Assembly (NCBI RefSeq): GCF_002632825.1
Contig: NZ_NJAJ01000020.1
Coordinates: forward strand, 1-64,000
Direction: 5' to 3'
From: Xenorhabdus stockiae
GTDB lineage: Bacteria > Pseudomonadota > Gammaproteobacteria > Enterobacterales > Enterobacteriaceae
Length of the DNA stretch: 64,000 nucleotides
The translations under genes and the position numbers were made by a program. The notes under the pieces were generated by a model, which was not told where the DNA came from, did no database searches, and was given only the letters and a program-made list of their open reading frames with translations. This document shows, one piece after another, positions 1-8,520 of the stretch (positions are counted from its first letter, which is position 1; each line of letters starts with the position of its first letter).

Positions 1-124
1 TGAAGCCTTAGAAGAGGCCGGAATGTTGGTTAAAGCGGAGAAAGATCGCTTTATCAGCAAAACCATCTCAGTGAATGGCACTCAGGGACGGTTTGTGGTA
101 CTGATTTTCAGGGATGAGGATTAA
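1..124 (+). CDS. 3' end of a primase/helicase-like gene (5' part outside window)
   Basis: An open frame (codons from base 2) runs in from the left edge and stops at 122-124, giving about 40 C-terminal residues. They read as a short helix (EALEEAGMLVKAEKDRF) followed by a basic beta segment (GRFVVLIFRDED), which resembles the winged-helix tail of P4-type or toprim/DUF927 phage-plasmid primases. This is recognition from memory on a short fragment, so the family call is tentative. Support comes from context: a cluster of short iterons starts 25 bp after the stop, as expected next to a replication protein of a satellite or plasmid-like element. Other possibilities are any winged-helix DNA-binding protein. 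Confidence 0.45.
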   Translation, partial: EALEEAGMLVKAEKDRFISKTISVNGTQGRFVVLIFRDED

Positions 125-148
125 CCTCACGTAGGAGAAAAAAACGTT

Positions 149-446
149 GGGATAACGGGATATTGGGATAAGACAGGTTTATTTTAAGATATATCAGTTA
201 GTTATGGGTATTTTACTTATCCCGTATTATCCCGCACTATCCCGTAATATTAAGTGATTACAAATAAAGTGATATCGTGGCAATGGCAGTGTTATCCCGA
301 AAAAGATTTTGCTCTGGCAGGTATTAATTCTTTGAATTTAAAGTAATTTAAAACTGTGAGGTTATGTTACGGGATAAGCTGGGATAACATGGGATAGAGT
401 AACTAAATGAAATATATAATAAATATGTCATTTACCCCGTTATCCC
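149..446. repeat. Eleven GGGATAA/TTATCCC iterons in opposing clusters
   Basis: Direct reading gives GGGATAW at 149, 157 and 165 (8-bp spacing); the reverse complement YTATCCC at 217, 227 and 237 (10-bp spacing); a single TTATCCC at 292; GGGATAR at 371, 381 and 391 (10-bp spacing); and a final TTATCCC at 440. The surrounding sequence is AT-rich and non-coding. Regular helical spacing and opposed clusters are typical of origin or cis-replication regions bound by an initiator. With the primase-like gene end just upstream, an origin or crr-type site of a P4-like element is the best guess. It could also be a regulatory array. Confidence 0.6.
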
Positions 447-504
447 GTGAAAATTGGCGCAGTGATATAAAGATAATCGATAGTAACGATTATATTTTTT
501 CAAA

Positions 505-548
505 TCTCCGTATTACCGGGTTAATGTATTAGCCCGGTAATACGGAGA
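505..548. other. Perfect 16-bp inverted repeat downstream of the PAAR gene
   Basis: TCTCCGTATTACCGGG at 505-520 is matched by its exact reverse complement at 533-548, with a 12-nt loop. It lies 24 bp past the PAAR stop. Neither side carries an immediate T-tract (a T6 run lies about 5 nt beyond it in + coordinates), so a standard intrinsic terminator is only weakly supported. It may end the leftward T6SS operon or bind a protein. Confidence 0.45.
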
Positions 549-571
549 AGACAAGCGCAGCGCGTCAGTGC

Positions 572-835
572 CTAAGCAGAGAAGGTTTTCTGGCTGGCAA
601 TCAGTTTGGCACCACAAGCAGTGCTCATACCTTCCAGAGCAATCTGCTTACCCTGATATTTTAAAGTTTCACTTCCTTCTACTATTGGAAATTTATCTTC
701 ACATTTTGGGCAAATAACTAAATCACCCTTGCCTGCGACAGGAACACCTTGATAAACATAACCATCAATGGCAGTGATGACTTTACCACCATGATCAGTT
801 GTATCATTTAATCGGATAACAGCTTTATTTGGCAT
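572..835 (-). CDS. PAAR-domain T6SS spike tip protein
   Basis: An 87-residue stand-alone PAAR protein. PAAR proteins cap the VgrG spike and sharpen it for penetration, and they help carry effectors. The sequence opens MPNKAVIRLNDTTDHGGKV and has the compact Gly-rich layout of the family, with a CPKC pair and later CGAKL that fit metal binding at the tip. The start at 835 is chosen because GGAAGG lies 7 nt upstream; an in-frame start 15 bp further upstream has no comparable ribosome binding site. It is the last gene of the leftward module tssF-vgrG-DUF4123-effector-immunity, so it probably tips the VgrG encoded here. No effector extension is fused to it. Confidence 0.9.
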   Translation of the reverse strand: MPNKAVIRLNDTTDHGGKVITAIDGYVYQGVPVAGKGDLVICPKCEDKFPIVEGSETLKYQGKQIALEGMSTACGAKLIASQKTFSA

Positions 836-872
836 ATTGATTCCTTCCACAATAGGATAAAATATTTTTATA

Positions 873-1628
873 CTATTGAATAAATATTTTTAGGTACTCT
901 TTTGTCTGTTTTTCCATTATCATAATTAACATGTCAGCATCAGAATAATATTGCTTGAACAATTTTGAATTTAAATGTGGCAAGAAAATATCCTGATCGA
1001 ATTCATGCCCTAATAAAAACATGCTCAGCGTTAAGAATGCAGATTGATTGGCATTTTCTATTCCATACTGATTGGATTTTTCAACACCAAGTTGTATGAG
1101 CTTTTTGATATCATCCTGTTTAATACATCTGTACTTTTGTGGAAATAGGTATTTTAATATATCATCAATGTTAATTTGATAGGTACTCCATTGAACATTT
1201 AAACGTTCAATATTGATATCTTGAAATTTAAATATACTGGCTTTCAGATGTTCATCTTTCTCACCATGCACTTCATTCAAATATCGAGTGACCTCATGAT
1301 AAAGCAGACTTGTTTTTTCTAATTGCCCAAGATGAGCATGATTATCAAGGCTTGTTTTTATCCATGCATATTGCGGGTCAGTCTGAAATTCTGTACCAAA
1401 CAAAATAAGCATATCAATATAAAACTGAACAGCCCCTCGTTGATCAAAACCCTCGTTTTTTGCTTTTTTTATTGCATTTTCCAGCGCTGATCTTAAACCA
1501 TCCTTACTTAAATTTAAATCAAGATAAGGATAAGATTCATTACAATTCGTCACTAATTCATCAATATATGTATTGATCGAATGGCTTTTTAATTTATTAT
1601 ATTGTTCTTCATTAAACTCTATAGGCAT
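873..1628 (-). CDS. Conserved T6SS-associated protein of unknown function
   Basis: About 251 residues, soluble, alpha-helical, without signal peptide or membrane segment. The stretch RGAVQFYIDMLILFGTEF followed by a DPQY motif is, from memory, a recurrent block in small proteins encoded beside T6SS effectors, but I know no function for it. The start at 1628 (MPIEFNEEQYNKL) has GGAG about 11 nt upstream; an in-frame start seven codons earlier lacks one. The DNA is AT-rich like the two genes upstream, and unlike the GC-richer vgrG and tssF, so it travels with the effector end of the module. It could be a second accessory or immunity factor. Confidence 0.55.
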   Translation of the reverse strand: MPIEFNEEQYNKLKSHSINTYIDELVTNCNESYPYLDLNLSKDGLRSALENAIKKAKNEGFDQRGAVQFYIDMLILFGTEFQTDPQYAWIKTSLDNHAHLGQLEKTSLLYHEVTRYLNEVHGEKDEHLKASIFKFQDINIERLNVQWSTYQINIDDILKYLFPQKYRCIKQDDIKKLIQLGVEKSNQYGIENANQSAFLTLSMFLLGHEFDQDIFLPHLNSKLFKQYYSDADMLIMIMEKQTKEYLKIFIQ

Positions 1629-1735
1629 ATTTATGATGTCTCCGATCATAATGGCTAAGGCTATAATCGCTGGTGAAATATATTTTTTATGTCATTTTCA
1701 ATTCAGCGACTATAGTTTCTAATTTATTATTTATA

Positions 1736-2371
1736 TTAATCAATCTTACCTTCTAGGTAATCGCGGTAGGTCATAATATCTCTATGGCTATTATGCCATT
1801 CATTTTCTCTCAGAATGAACCAATATGAATCATATGTATATTCATTTTTATATATACTTCTAATAACTAGTAATTCATATTTTTTTTCTTTACAAGGAAA
1901 TTTTAACAAAAAAAAGTCTCTAACTGGTTTTAATGATTCTTCATCAAATTCCGTATAGACGTACTCATAATTCAATTTATCTTGCATTAACTTTAAAAAA
2001 TCAATAGAATTCATGTTTTTTAAAACATTAAGCTCAGGAAAATCTCTTGAGTCATTAATCTTTTCTTGTAATGTTCTTGTTATTTTCAAGGACTTAAGTA
2101 CATCAACGCTATTAACATTTTCAATAGTATCAAATTTTTTATTAATCAGAAAGAAATCACTTACTTTAATATATTGAGAGGTAGCCAACCATTCACTGGC
2201 ATCAAACCACACTTTTTTACTCGGATATTCTGAAGAATTTTCATCATACGATGGCACCAGTATTGCCATTTTATATTTTTGCATATACATATAATAACCC
2301 CCTAGGAAAAATAAAATTAAAAGTATCAGAATAGATATTCTTGCACTGTTTTTACGTGGTAAAAATTTCAT
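1736..2371 (-). CDS. Single-pass membrane protein, candidate immunity protein of the T6SS effector
   Basis: 211 residues starting MKFLPRKNSARIS, followed by one hydrophobic segment at about residues 12-33 (LILLILFFLGGYYMYM) and a roughly 175-residue domain predicted to lie in the periplasm. The start codon overlaps the effector stop as ATGA (2368-2371), a translational coupling typical of effector/immunity pairs. Position right behind the effector, single-TM topology and very low GC all fit an immunity protein that meets its toxin in the periplasm. I do not recognise the family; the immunity role is inferred from context only. Confidence 0.55.
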   Translation of the reverse strand: MKFLPRKNSARISILILLILFFLGGYYMYMQKYKMAILVPSYDENSSEYPSKKVWFDASEWLATSQYIKVSDFFLINKKFDTIENVNSVDVLKSLKITRTLQEKINDSRDFPELNVLKNMNSIDFLKLMQDKLNYEYVYTEFDEESLKPVRDFFLLKFPCKEKKYELLVIRSIYKNEYTYDSYWFILRENEWHNSHRDIMTYRDYLEGKID

Positions 2372-3813
2372 AATTTCCACTCTATTGGCTTATAATCTTG
2401 CAGACCTTTTTTTAGTCCGTGAGGTGTATTCCCTGTGCCAGGTAATCTCCACGATCCATTTGTCGCAATAGGACCACCACCCTCTTTTTCATTAGAATCC
2501 CTAGTTTTTAAATCTATATTCCGTTTTTCCATTATATCATAATCTTTGGGTTTTTCCGGGGGCTTGGCATTCTTAATACCTATAGATACTTCATAATTAT
2601 ATGCATCAAGTGCAGCCTTATATTCTTTAATAACTTTACTATATTCCTTTGCCTCTTTAGTCTCCTTATCCGTGCCATATATTCCTATATAAGTGGAACG
2701 CCTCTCAAAAGCTTTTACCTCAACATCCCAGATATTCGCCATTCGTTGTGCCGGGCTTTTATTCTGTCCAGCATCAGGTATTCCTGTAAAATCCCCAGGC
2801 CATCCGTTATTAACTGAAATGCCTGCACGACAAGCATAAGTTGTTATTTTAGCATCAAAATCAAATATTGATTCATACACCTTTTCAATCTCTTCTGGTC
2901 CAAATTGTCCATTATCTTCATCCTTTCCTTTATAATGAAAAGTGGCATAATCAATAATTCCATGACAGAAAAACACCATCTCCTTAATCAACCTTTTCTT
3001 TTCTTTTCGTTGATTTAGAAAATCGATAAGTCCTTGCTTGTTTTTTACATAAACAATACGTCCGCCTAACCCTTTAGTGTATTCGTCAATCCTCTTAATA
3101 TCCTTTTTAGTATATCCTTGCTCAAATACTACCATAATACGTTGCACTGCGTGATCACCCTGACTGGCTTGAGGAAAAAGCTGCAACTGATGTAATCCGC
3201 AATTAATAAAACGGTATTGATTTCCCGGTGATTCTGTAAAGACATTCCAATCTTTTTCCCAATCTATAAGAGGATCCACAACTGTTGTAACTGTTCTCTT
3301 CGCTGCTCCTAAGCTAAATTCTCCGGGTGCTGTTCTGGCACCAACCACGGTAATATAATCATAACCACTGATATACGGTTTTTCGGTGGTTGGCTCACCC
3401 GTATTTGTGAGCAGGCTGATTTTTCTTTCTTCGAGTTCCTTTAATGAACCAAAACTGCCACGCCTTCTTTCGTAACTTTTAGCCAGTTTACCAACCAATA
3501 CGGTCACTTCTTCGGGTTGGCGGGTCATAATACGGTCGGTTTCGCCTTTGCCATTCGTTTTACCAAATCCTCTGGCGGGAATGGAAATAAAAGCATACGG
3601 CACGTTATTGACGTTAACCTGATTCTCAATCGGTAATAATTTTAGCTGATGACTGAATTTTTGATTGCATTTCACGCCTGGATCACCCACTTTTCCCGCA
3701 CAATTGGGCACGCTAGTTGGATGGGTAACTTTACTTTTTTGTTGCTGCTCAATACCTTTGGAGGCTTTGTTCTTCAAATCTGAGAAGACGGAAGCAATAC
3801 TGTTTTTGTCCAT
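2368..3813 (-). CDS. T6SS effector candidate with caspase-like (clan CD) His/Cys pair
   Basis: 481 residues, no signal peptide, no fused PAAR or VgrG part. It follows the DUF4123 adaptor by 5 bp, the usual cargo position. Residues 223-335 look like a clan CD cysteine peptidase fold: a strand ending VVFEQG, a strand ending MVFFCHG with His284-Gly285, and a strand ending ITTYACRAG with Cys328. A His-Gly after one strand and an Ala-Cys-Arg-Ala/Gly block after the next is the catalytic layout of caspases, gingipains, CHAT and C80 proteases. The N-terminal 200 residues may be a delivery domain; the C-terminal 150 are charged. Base composition falls from about residue 140 onward. The protease assignment is my inference from the motif; the family is not one I can name. 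Confidence 0.6.
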   Translation of the reverse strand: MDKNSIASVFSDLKNKASKGIEQQQKSKVTHPTSVPNCAGKVGDPGVKCNQKFSHQLKLLPIENQVNVNNVPYAFISIPARGFGKTNGKGETDRIMTRQPEEVTVLVGKLAKSYERRRGSFGSLKELEERKISLLTNTGEPTTEKPYISGYDYITVVGARTAPGEFSLGAAKRTVTTVVDPLIDWEKDWNVFTESPGNQYRFINCGLHQLQLFPQASQGDHAVQRIMVVFEQGYTKKDIKRIDEYTKGLGGRIVYVKNKQGLIDFLNQRKEKKRLIKEMVFFCHGIIDYATFHYKGKDEDNGQFGPEEIEKVYESIFDFDAKITTYACRAGISVNNGWPGDFTGIPDAGQNKSPAQRMANIWDVEVKAFERRSTYIGIYGTDKETKEAKEYSKVIKEYKAALDAYNYEVSIGIKNAKPPEKPKDYDIMEKRNIDLKTRDSNEKEGGGPIATNGSWRLPGTGNTPHGLKKGLQDYKPIEWKL

Positions 3814-3818
3814 AGCTA

Positions 3819-4313
3819 TTATTTTCCTTTCACAACGTAATGATTGTTATCAAGCTGATAACTCCACTCTTCAATATCTTTTGTGAATTCAATTAATTGT
3901 TCCGGCGTAAAGATATGCGGCATTTGATGCAGAACGCGGGGATCGTAAAAACGCAATAATGCAGTTTTACCTGTTTTTAACCGGATATTTAACTGTGATT
4001 CAAGATGGCGGGTCAGTTTATCCAATGACCGTGTTGAGTACAGCCAGGAAACGGCGGGAGCGACGTTCTCCAGCCGTAAGAATTTTTCTTCCCATGCCTG
4101 AGACTGATTCATATCGAACAACCACGGTCCGGCAAAGGCAATTTCCGCATCCGGGAATTGCCGGAACAGCGGATTATTCGTACCTTCAAGATAAGTCAAT
4201 TCATCGTCAAAGCACCGCTCATACTGTAAACCGTCTACCAGCGCATATAGCTGCATTTCCGGGTAAGTTTCCCGATATTTTGCCCATTTTTCCTTTAAGG
4301 TGGTCATCATCAT
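3819..4313 (-). CDS. DUF4123 T6SS effector adaptor/chaperone (Tap/TEC type)
   Basis: 164 residues. DUF4123 proteins hold an effector and load it onto the tip of the cognate VgrG. The N-terminal LYALVDGLQYE, the central GPWLFDM and the LRFYDPRVLHQMPHIFTPEQ block are characteristic of the family. The start is set by the ATGA overlap with the vgrG stop (4310-4313); two more in-frame ATGs follow directly, and GAGAGG upstream could serve any of the three. Gene order vgrG-adaptor-effector is the classic arrangement, so the cargo is most likely the 481-residue protein encoded next. Confidence 0.88.
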   Translation of the reverse strand: MMMTTLKEKWAKYRETYPEMQLYALVDGLQYERCFDDELTYLEGTNNPLFRQFPDAEIAFAGPWLFDMNQSQAWEEKFLRLENVAPAVSWLYSTRSLDKLTRHLESQLNIRLKTGKTALLRFYDPRVLHQMPHIFTPEQLIEFTKDIEEWSYQLDNNHYVVKGK

Positions 4314-6322
4314 TCGCCTCTCATGACCATCACTGAACCCGTTGATGCCGCTTCCATTAAGCAGGACAGGCAAATTTTTTCCGGCGGTGGGGTAACTATT
4401 TTTTCTGCCTGAGCCACATTAATGGATGACAGCTTATCCAGTATATCCGGTAATTTACCGCCCCAGCCTGAGCCATTGCCCGGTGCGCCACTACCAAAGT
4501 TAACGACAGCGCTGCTGGTGATCCCGCCTGCGTCGATTTTCAGAAAATGCCCGGCGGCCTGAATAGTTAGTTCAGCCCCCGCATCAATCACAACTTTAGC
4601 GCCGGCACTCAGGTGAATTTCATTGCCACTTTGGGTTAATAGCGCATCTTCGGCCTTGATATGGAGCTTTTGCCCGGTGGACAGCGAAATATCATTGTTT
4701 GCCTGTACGCGGTATTCATTATCGATACGTAAATGCGCGTCATTTTTAATATGGTGTGTCCGGTTATGGCTAATATTGCTGGTTTCGTCATTCAGAATGT
4801 GCGTGTTCATATCTTTTTGTGCATGAATAAACACTTCCTCACTGCCCTTCGCATCCTCAAAGCGCAGTTCGTTAAAGCCTTCCCCTTTGTGGGTTTTCGT
4901 TTTAAATGTGGTGCGGGTTTTTTGGGCCGGTAAATCCAGCGGAGGGCGGTTCAGGCCATTGTAGACGCAGCCGGTGACTATCGGGCGGTCAATATCGCCG
5001 TTGAGATAGGAAACTATCACTTCCTGTCCGATACGCGGTATCGCCATAAAACCAAAGCCATGACCGTTCCAGCCCTGAGCTACACGCACCCAGCAGGAGG
5101 CGCTGTCATCCGCCTTATCGTAACGGTTCCAGTGAAAATGCACTTTAATCGCACCGTCTTTGTTGACGAAAATTTCTTCCCCTTCCGGCCCGACCACAGT
5201 CGCACTTTCATCCCCGTCTGACTGTGGTTTGTAATGAAACGGGGGACGCCAGTCGGCATAACCATCGATAAAACTGAAATCGTTGCTCAGTGTTGTGCCT
5301 TCGCCGCTATTGTCTCCCAGTGCCTGCGGGCAGCGACCATAATGACTGATCCCGACAATCTGCCAGCGGGTATTGAGCGGAGCATGGGGATGATTTTCGA
5401 TTTCGAAGATTTTACCCGGCATCAGTTTGATACAATTACTGTTGCCACTGCCACTTTGGGTCTGGTTTTTCAGCACTTCGTGCCGGTATTTTACAAACGG
5501 TTTACCTTCGGCTTCTTGTTGAAAGCGGCCATAGCTCTCGTAAATGGTATACGGTGTCAGCGTGCCCATTGCCTGATATTCCGGGCTGCTTTCCAGTTGG
5601 TACACCTGAGAAAGCGGACTGTCCGGGTTATAATCGCGGTGAATACTGCGCTTCGGTGCCATGCCGACACCAAGATGAACCTGATAAATCACATCCTGCC
5701 CGTGCGCCGTATCCGGTTGTGGCTGGTATTGCAGAGGCAGGTTAGCCGTCATCCCCAGATGGCTGTCACTGAAAAACAGCGTTTCATCCTCAAACCAGAA
5801 ACTGATCCCTTCTTCCGCGGCCAGCCGACAGAAAAACGCATAATCGGATTCCCGTTTCTGGGTGGTATATTCCCGGCTCTGGTGCGGATCTTCCAGTTGG
5901 GAATCTGCCTGAACATGGTGTTTTTTCAGCAACAGATCCATGATATCCGGCACACGCTGACGATGATAAATATGGCTGTCCTGATTGAGCGTCAGCCGCC
6001 AGAGATACGGACGTACCGTGAAGGTATACCGGGTTTTGTTGCCATCAGTGCCGCACCAGTCGGCATGGGAAATGATGCCGGTGATTTTGCGTTGCTCTGT
6101 TTCACCGTGAAAAACCTGTAATACGGCTTCTTGCATCAGCTGCGCGGTTAAATCGATTTCTGTCTTCGGTTTGAAAGGATTGTCGGGCAGGGACTGAACC
6201 AGCGTCAGGTTCAGAGTAAAAAGATCAGATAGCCCTTCCCGCAGGGTAAAATCCGCCACAGCAAAGGTATTTTCGGGTAAACTCCCTATTTGGCAAAGAA
6301 AACGTAATCCACTTTTTTGCAT
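4310..6322 (-). CDS. vgrG: VgrG (TssI) T6SS spike protein
   Basis: 670 residues, full length for a non-evolved VgrG. The N-terminal two thirds are gp27-like (LRFLCQIGSLPENTF; YAFFCRLAAEEGISFWFE), followed by the gp5 OB-fold with the GDIDRPIVTGCVYNG signature and a C-terminal beta-helix (repeated short LHIKAED / IHLSAGAKVVID strands). No enzymatic extension follows the needle, so effectors must bind non-covalently, which agrees with the DUF4123 adaptor gene overlapping its 3' end. AGGAG lies 6 nt before the start. It lies 35 bp after tssF. Confidence 0.95.
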   Translation of the reverse strand: MQKSGLRFLCQIGSLPENTFAVADFTLREGLSDLFTLNLTLVQSLPDNPFKPKTEIDLTAQLMQEAVLQVFHGETEQRKITGIISHADWCGTDGNKTRYTFTVRPYLWRLTLNQDSHIYHRQRVPDIMDLLLKKHHVQADSQLEDPHQSREYTTQKRESDYAFFCRLAAEEGISFWFEDETLFFSDSHLGMTANLPLQYQPQPDTAHGQDVIYQVHLGVGMAPKRSIHRDYNPDSPLSQVYQLESSPEYQAMGTLTPYTIYESYGRFQQEAEGKPFVKYRHEVLKNQTQSGSGNSNCIKLMPGKIFEIENHPHAPLNTRWQIVGISHYGRCPQALGDNSGEGTTLSNDFSFIDGYADWRPPFHYKPQSDGDESATVVGPEGEEIFVNKDGAIKVHFHWNRYDKADDSASCWVRVAQGWNGHGFGFMAIPRIGQEVIVSYLNGDIDRPIVTGCVYNGLNRPPLDLPAQKTRTTFKTKTHKGEGFNELRFEDAKGSEEVFIHAQKDMNTHILNDETSNISHNRTHHIKNDAHLRIDNEYRVQANNDISLSTGQKLHIKAEDALLTQSGNEIHLSAGAKVVIDAGAELTIQAAGHFLKIDAGGITSSAVVNFGSGAPGNGSGWGGKLPDILDKLSSINVAQAEKIVTPPPEKICLSCLMEAASTGSVMVMRGE

Positions 6323-6357
6323 GATTTCTCCTGATTTTTCTGTTTCCGTTAATCGCG

Positions 6358-8139
6358 TTACATTTCACTGCGCAAACCAATCCGCTGCCGGAATTCCCAT
6401 AACACGGCCTGCTCCCCCTGCCGGTAAATTTTTAACATGATGAAATTATTCCGCACGATAAAGCACGTCAGCAGCTGATCAAGCATCCGGCAGAACTGAT
6501 ACATCACACCGTCATTTTCATAACACGCTGTATCAAGGTAGAGATGCAGTGTGTTGCCATTGATGGGGAGACCTTGCCGGGTGAAGTCAAGACGCTCGCC
6601 TGACCGGGCGTCAACCCGGATAATGCCGTTGATATGCTGCTGCATCCGGCGACTGAGGATGCGATCATGCCCGGCATAACAATCATACAACCGGAGAAAA
6701 TCTTTCAGGGCATCGGCATGGAACAACAAGAACGGCGGACAGTTTAAGAGGTTAATCAGTGACCAGTCTGATTTTCCCATCACCATCGGCGGAAAATCCG
6801 GGGAAACCGGCGTGATATTGCGGGCGTGTAAATGGGCGGGCATAGATCCCTGTGTGAGCGTGATATCACCGACAGCCAGTTGCATGGCCTGCTCATGATA
6901 GCCGATAACGTGCGCACAGACGGTCTGGGAGGCGAGGTTATCCGCTGCGTTCCCGTCCATCCCGTAAAAGTGTAGCCGGTTGTGAAGACGTCCCAGCAAA
7001 TCATCGGTTATCAGTGCCTGAAAATAGACGTTACCGGGTTCACCGGCCTCCAGCAGCCAGTCACTGTTGGCGTGAAACTGGTCAATTGGCACGAAATGGC
7101 AGGGCTTGCCACGCGGAGCGCTGTCTGGAGTGACTTTCTCGCCGGGTTGTTTCGCCGTCTGGATACTGTCCACCCGGAAAAGCCGTTCTGTTTCAGCCAA
7201 TGGTAGCGGATAACACGGTATCTCCGGTAACAATGAAACTGGCGGACTGACCATTGGCACCAGATGCACCGCCGGGACACACCCCAACTGGAAGGCATCG
7301 CCCAGCGCCTCAATGGGCAACTCCCCGTGCAGGCGGATAACCAGTTCACCGGTGCCATCCGGGTTTAACGGCAACTCGCGTGACTCATTGATATTTAACG
7401 TCATGAAACTGAACACATGCGGCAGGCAGTAATACTCAGTCATCTGTTGTAATCGGGCAATAGGCAGGTCGTCAGTAGGTAACAAGGGTTGCTGTAAATT
7501 CTCCGGCCAGCCCAGAAAATCACTGTGCCTGAGCCTGATTTTGCCCTCAGCCGTGCGCCAGTAGACCTCATCGATATGCATATCCAGCCACAGGCTTAAC
7601 TGGGCGGCCCGGTTGTTATCGGTGCCCATAAAGAAAGACAGCTTTCCGCCTGACCAGCCCGACACAGTGTTACCCGTCTGATGCAGCGTCAGCACAATAT
7701 CACTGTATTCACGGGTCTTTCGGATTTGTTTATCCCGTACCACCACAGGTTCAATATGTAAGGAACGGCAGGTGTTAAACGGGAAATGTTGTTCCCCGAC
7801 AGTGGCAGTCACTGGTACGTTTTGCGGGATATCAGCCGTTCCCTGATGAACACCCTGATGGGGGGTAAATTGGATGATCGTGGTCGGGGGCACGGGGCGT
7901 AAGGTGTGAGGCCAGATGCGCGCCAGCATTTCATGAGTAACTTCTGGCAGGCTGTCTTCGACAGTGCTGCGCAAATTTGAAGACAGCAGCGCAAAACCTT
8001 CCAACAGACGCTGGATATCAGGATCATTGGGATGCTCCAGAAACTCGGCTAACTGCGAGTTTTCGGTGGCAGCTAACTTCATCTTTTCGCGCAAGTAGGC
8101 CAACTCTTGTTGGTACAAAGACTCCTTCTGATTTTTCAC
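6358..8139 (-). CDS. tssF: T6SS baseplate subunit TssF (ImpG/VasA)
   Basis: 593 residues, normal family length. TssF forms the baseplate wedge with TssE, TssG and TssK. The N-terminal YQQELAYLREKMKLAATE and the EFLEHPNDPDIQRLLEGFALL block are strong TssF signatures, and the protein is intact to its C-terminus. The GTG start at 8139 is preferred because AAGGA lies 9 nt upstream; an earlier in-frame GTG at 8157 has nothing. Unusually no tssE or tssG accompanies it: the next gene is vgrG. It is therefore a lone baseplate gene heading an effector module and presumably works with a system encoded elsewhere. Confidence 0.9.
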   Translation of the reverse strand: MKNQKESLYQQELAYLREKMKLAATENSQLAEFLEHPNDPDIQRLLEGFALLSSNLRSTVEDSLPEVTHEMLARIWPHTLRPVPPTTIIQFTPHQGVHQGTADIPQNVPVTATVGEQHFPFNTCRSLHIEPVVVRDKQIRKTREYSDIVLTLHQTGNTVSGWSGGKLSFFMGTDNNRAAQLSLWLDMHIDEVYWRTAEGKIRLRHSDFLGWPENLQQPLLPTDDLPIARLQQMTEYYCLPHVFSFMTLNINESRELPLNPDGTGELVIRLHGELPIEALGDAFQLGCVPAVHLVPMVSPPVSLLPEIPCYPLPLAETERLFRVDSIQTAKQPGEKVTPDSAPRGKPCHFVPIDQFHANSDWLLEAGEPGNVYFQALITDDLLGRLHNRLHFYGMDGNAADNLASQTVCAHVIGYHEQAMQLAVGDITLTQGSMPAHLHARNITPVSPDFPPMVMGKSDWSLINLLNCPPFLLFHADALKDFLRLYDCYAGHDRILSRRMQQHINGIIRVDARSGERLDFTRQGLPINGNTLHLYLDTACYENDGVMYQFCRMLDQLLTCFIVRNNFIMLKIYRQGEQAVLWEFRQRIGLRSEM

Positions 8140-8370
8140 GTTGCTTTTTCCTTGCACGGAGACTCAAATGAATCATCTATCGGCATTTAATTGAAAATGT
8201 TTATAAATGATAAAGAAATCAGGATTAAATTGGCTATTATATGGAATTTTACGTTAATTAAATTAATAAATTTTGACTTTTGTCTGATAGAACGACATTT
8301 TTGAAAACAGGCTAAATACGTCTTTGACCCTGCTCCGCAAAACCGTTAATATCTTTTCTTACAAAACCGA

Positions 8371-8520
8371 TCCATCGCCTGTCAGGATCGCCTTCGGGTG
8401 GCGAAATAAAACTCCCGTAGCCTGCAAGGGAGTGCATATCATGCGGTACATCTGCGCACTTTTGGAAGCAGATATCGTCAGACACCTAACCCCTCGTCTG
8501 GCGGTGAAAGTCTCTTAAAC
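8371..8520 (+). ncRNA. Three-copy structured element, copy A (two hairpins, possible 25-codon ORF)
   Basis: First of three related blocks (others at 12281 and 31455). The conserved core has a hairpin ACTCCC...GGGAGT (8411-8433) and a second hairpin ATCTGC...GCAGAT (8450-8473). Overlapping the second is a small frame at 8441-8518 that would encode MRYICALLEADIVRHL and end KVS. Identity between copies is highest in the two hairpins. It lies about 680 bp upstream of a tyrosine recombinase, as copy B does. Whether it works as RNA, peptide or recombination site cannot be decided here. Confidence 0.5.

Noticed and set aside
149-446. CRISPR array
   Set aside because: The heptamer repeats are too short and occur in both orientations with 8-10 bp spacing; no spacer-repeat structure and no cas genes.
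3959-4336. Rightward 125-codon open frame over the DUF4123 gene
   Set aside because: Shadow frame; the opposite strand encodes a clear DUF4123 protein with operon-type overlaps.
5234-6121. Long rightward open frame (295 codons) inside vgrG
   Set aside because: It is the complement of a GC-rich, well-conserved vgrG; the translation has no family resemblance and no ribosome binding site.
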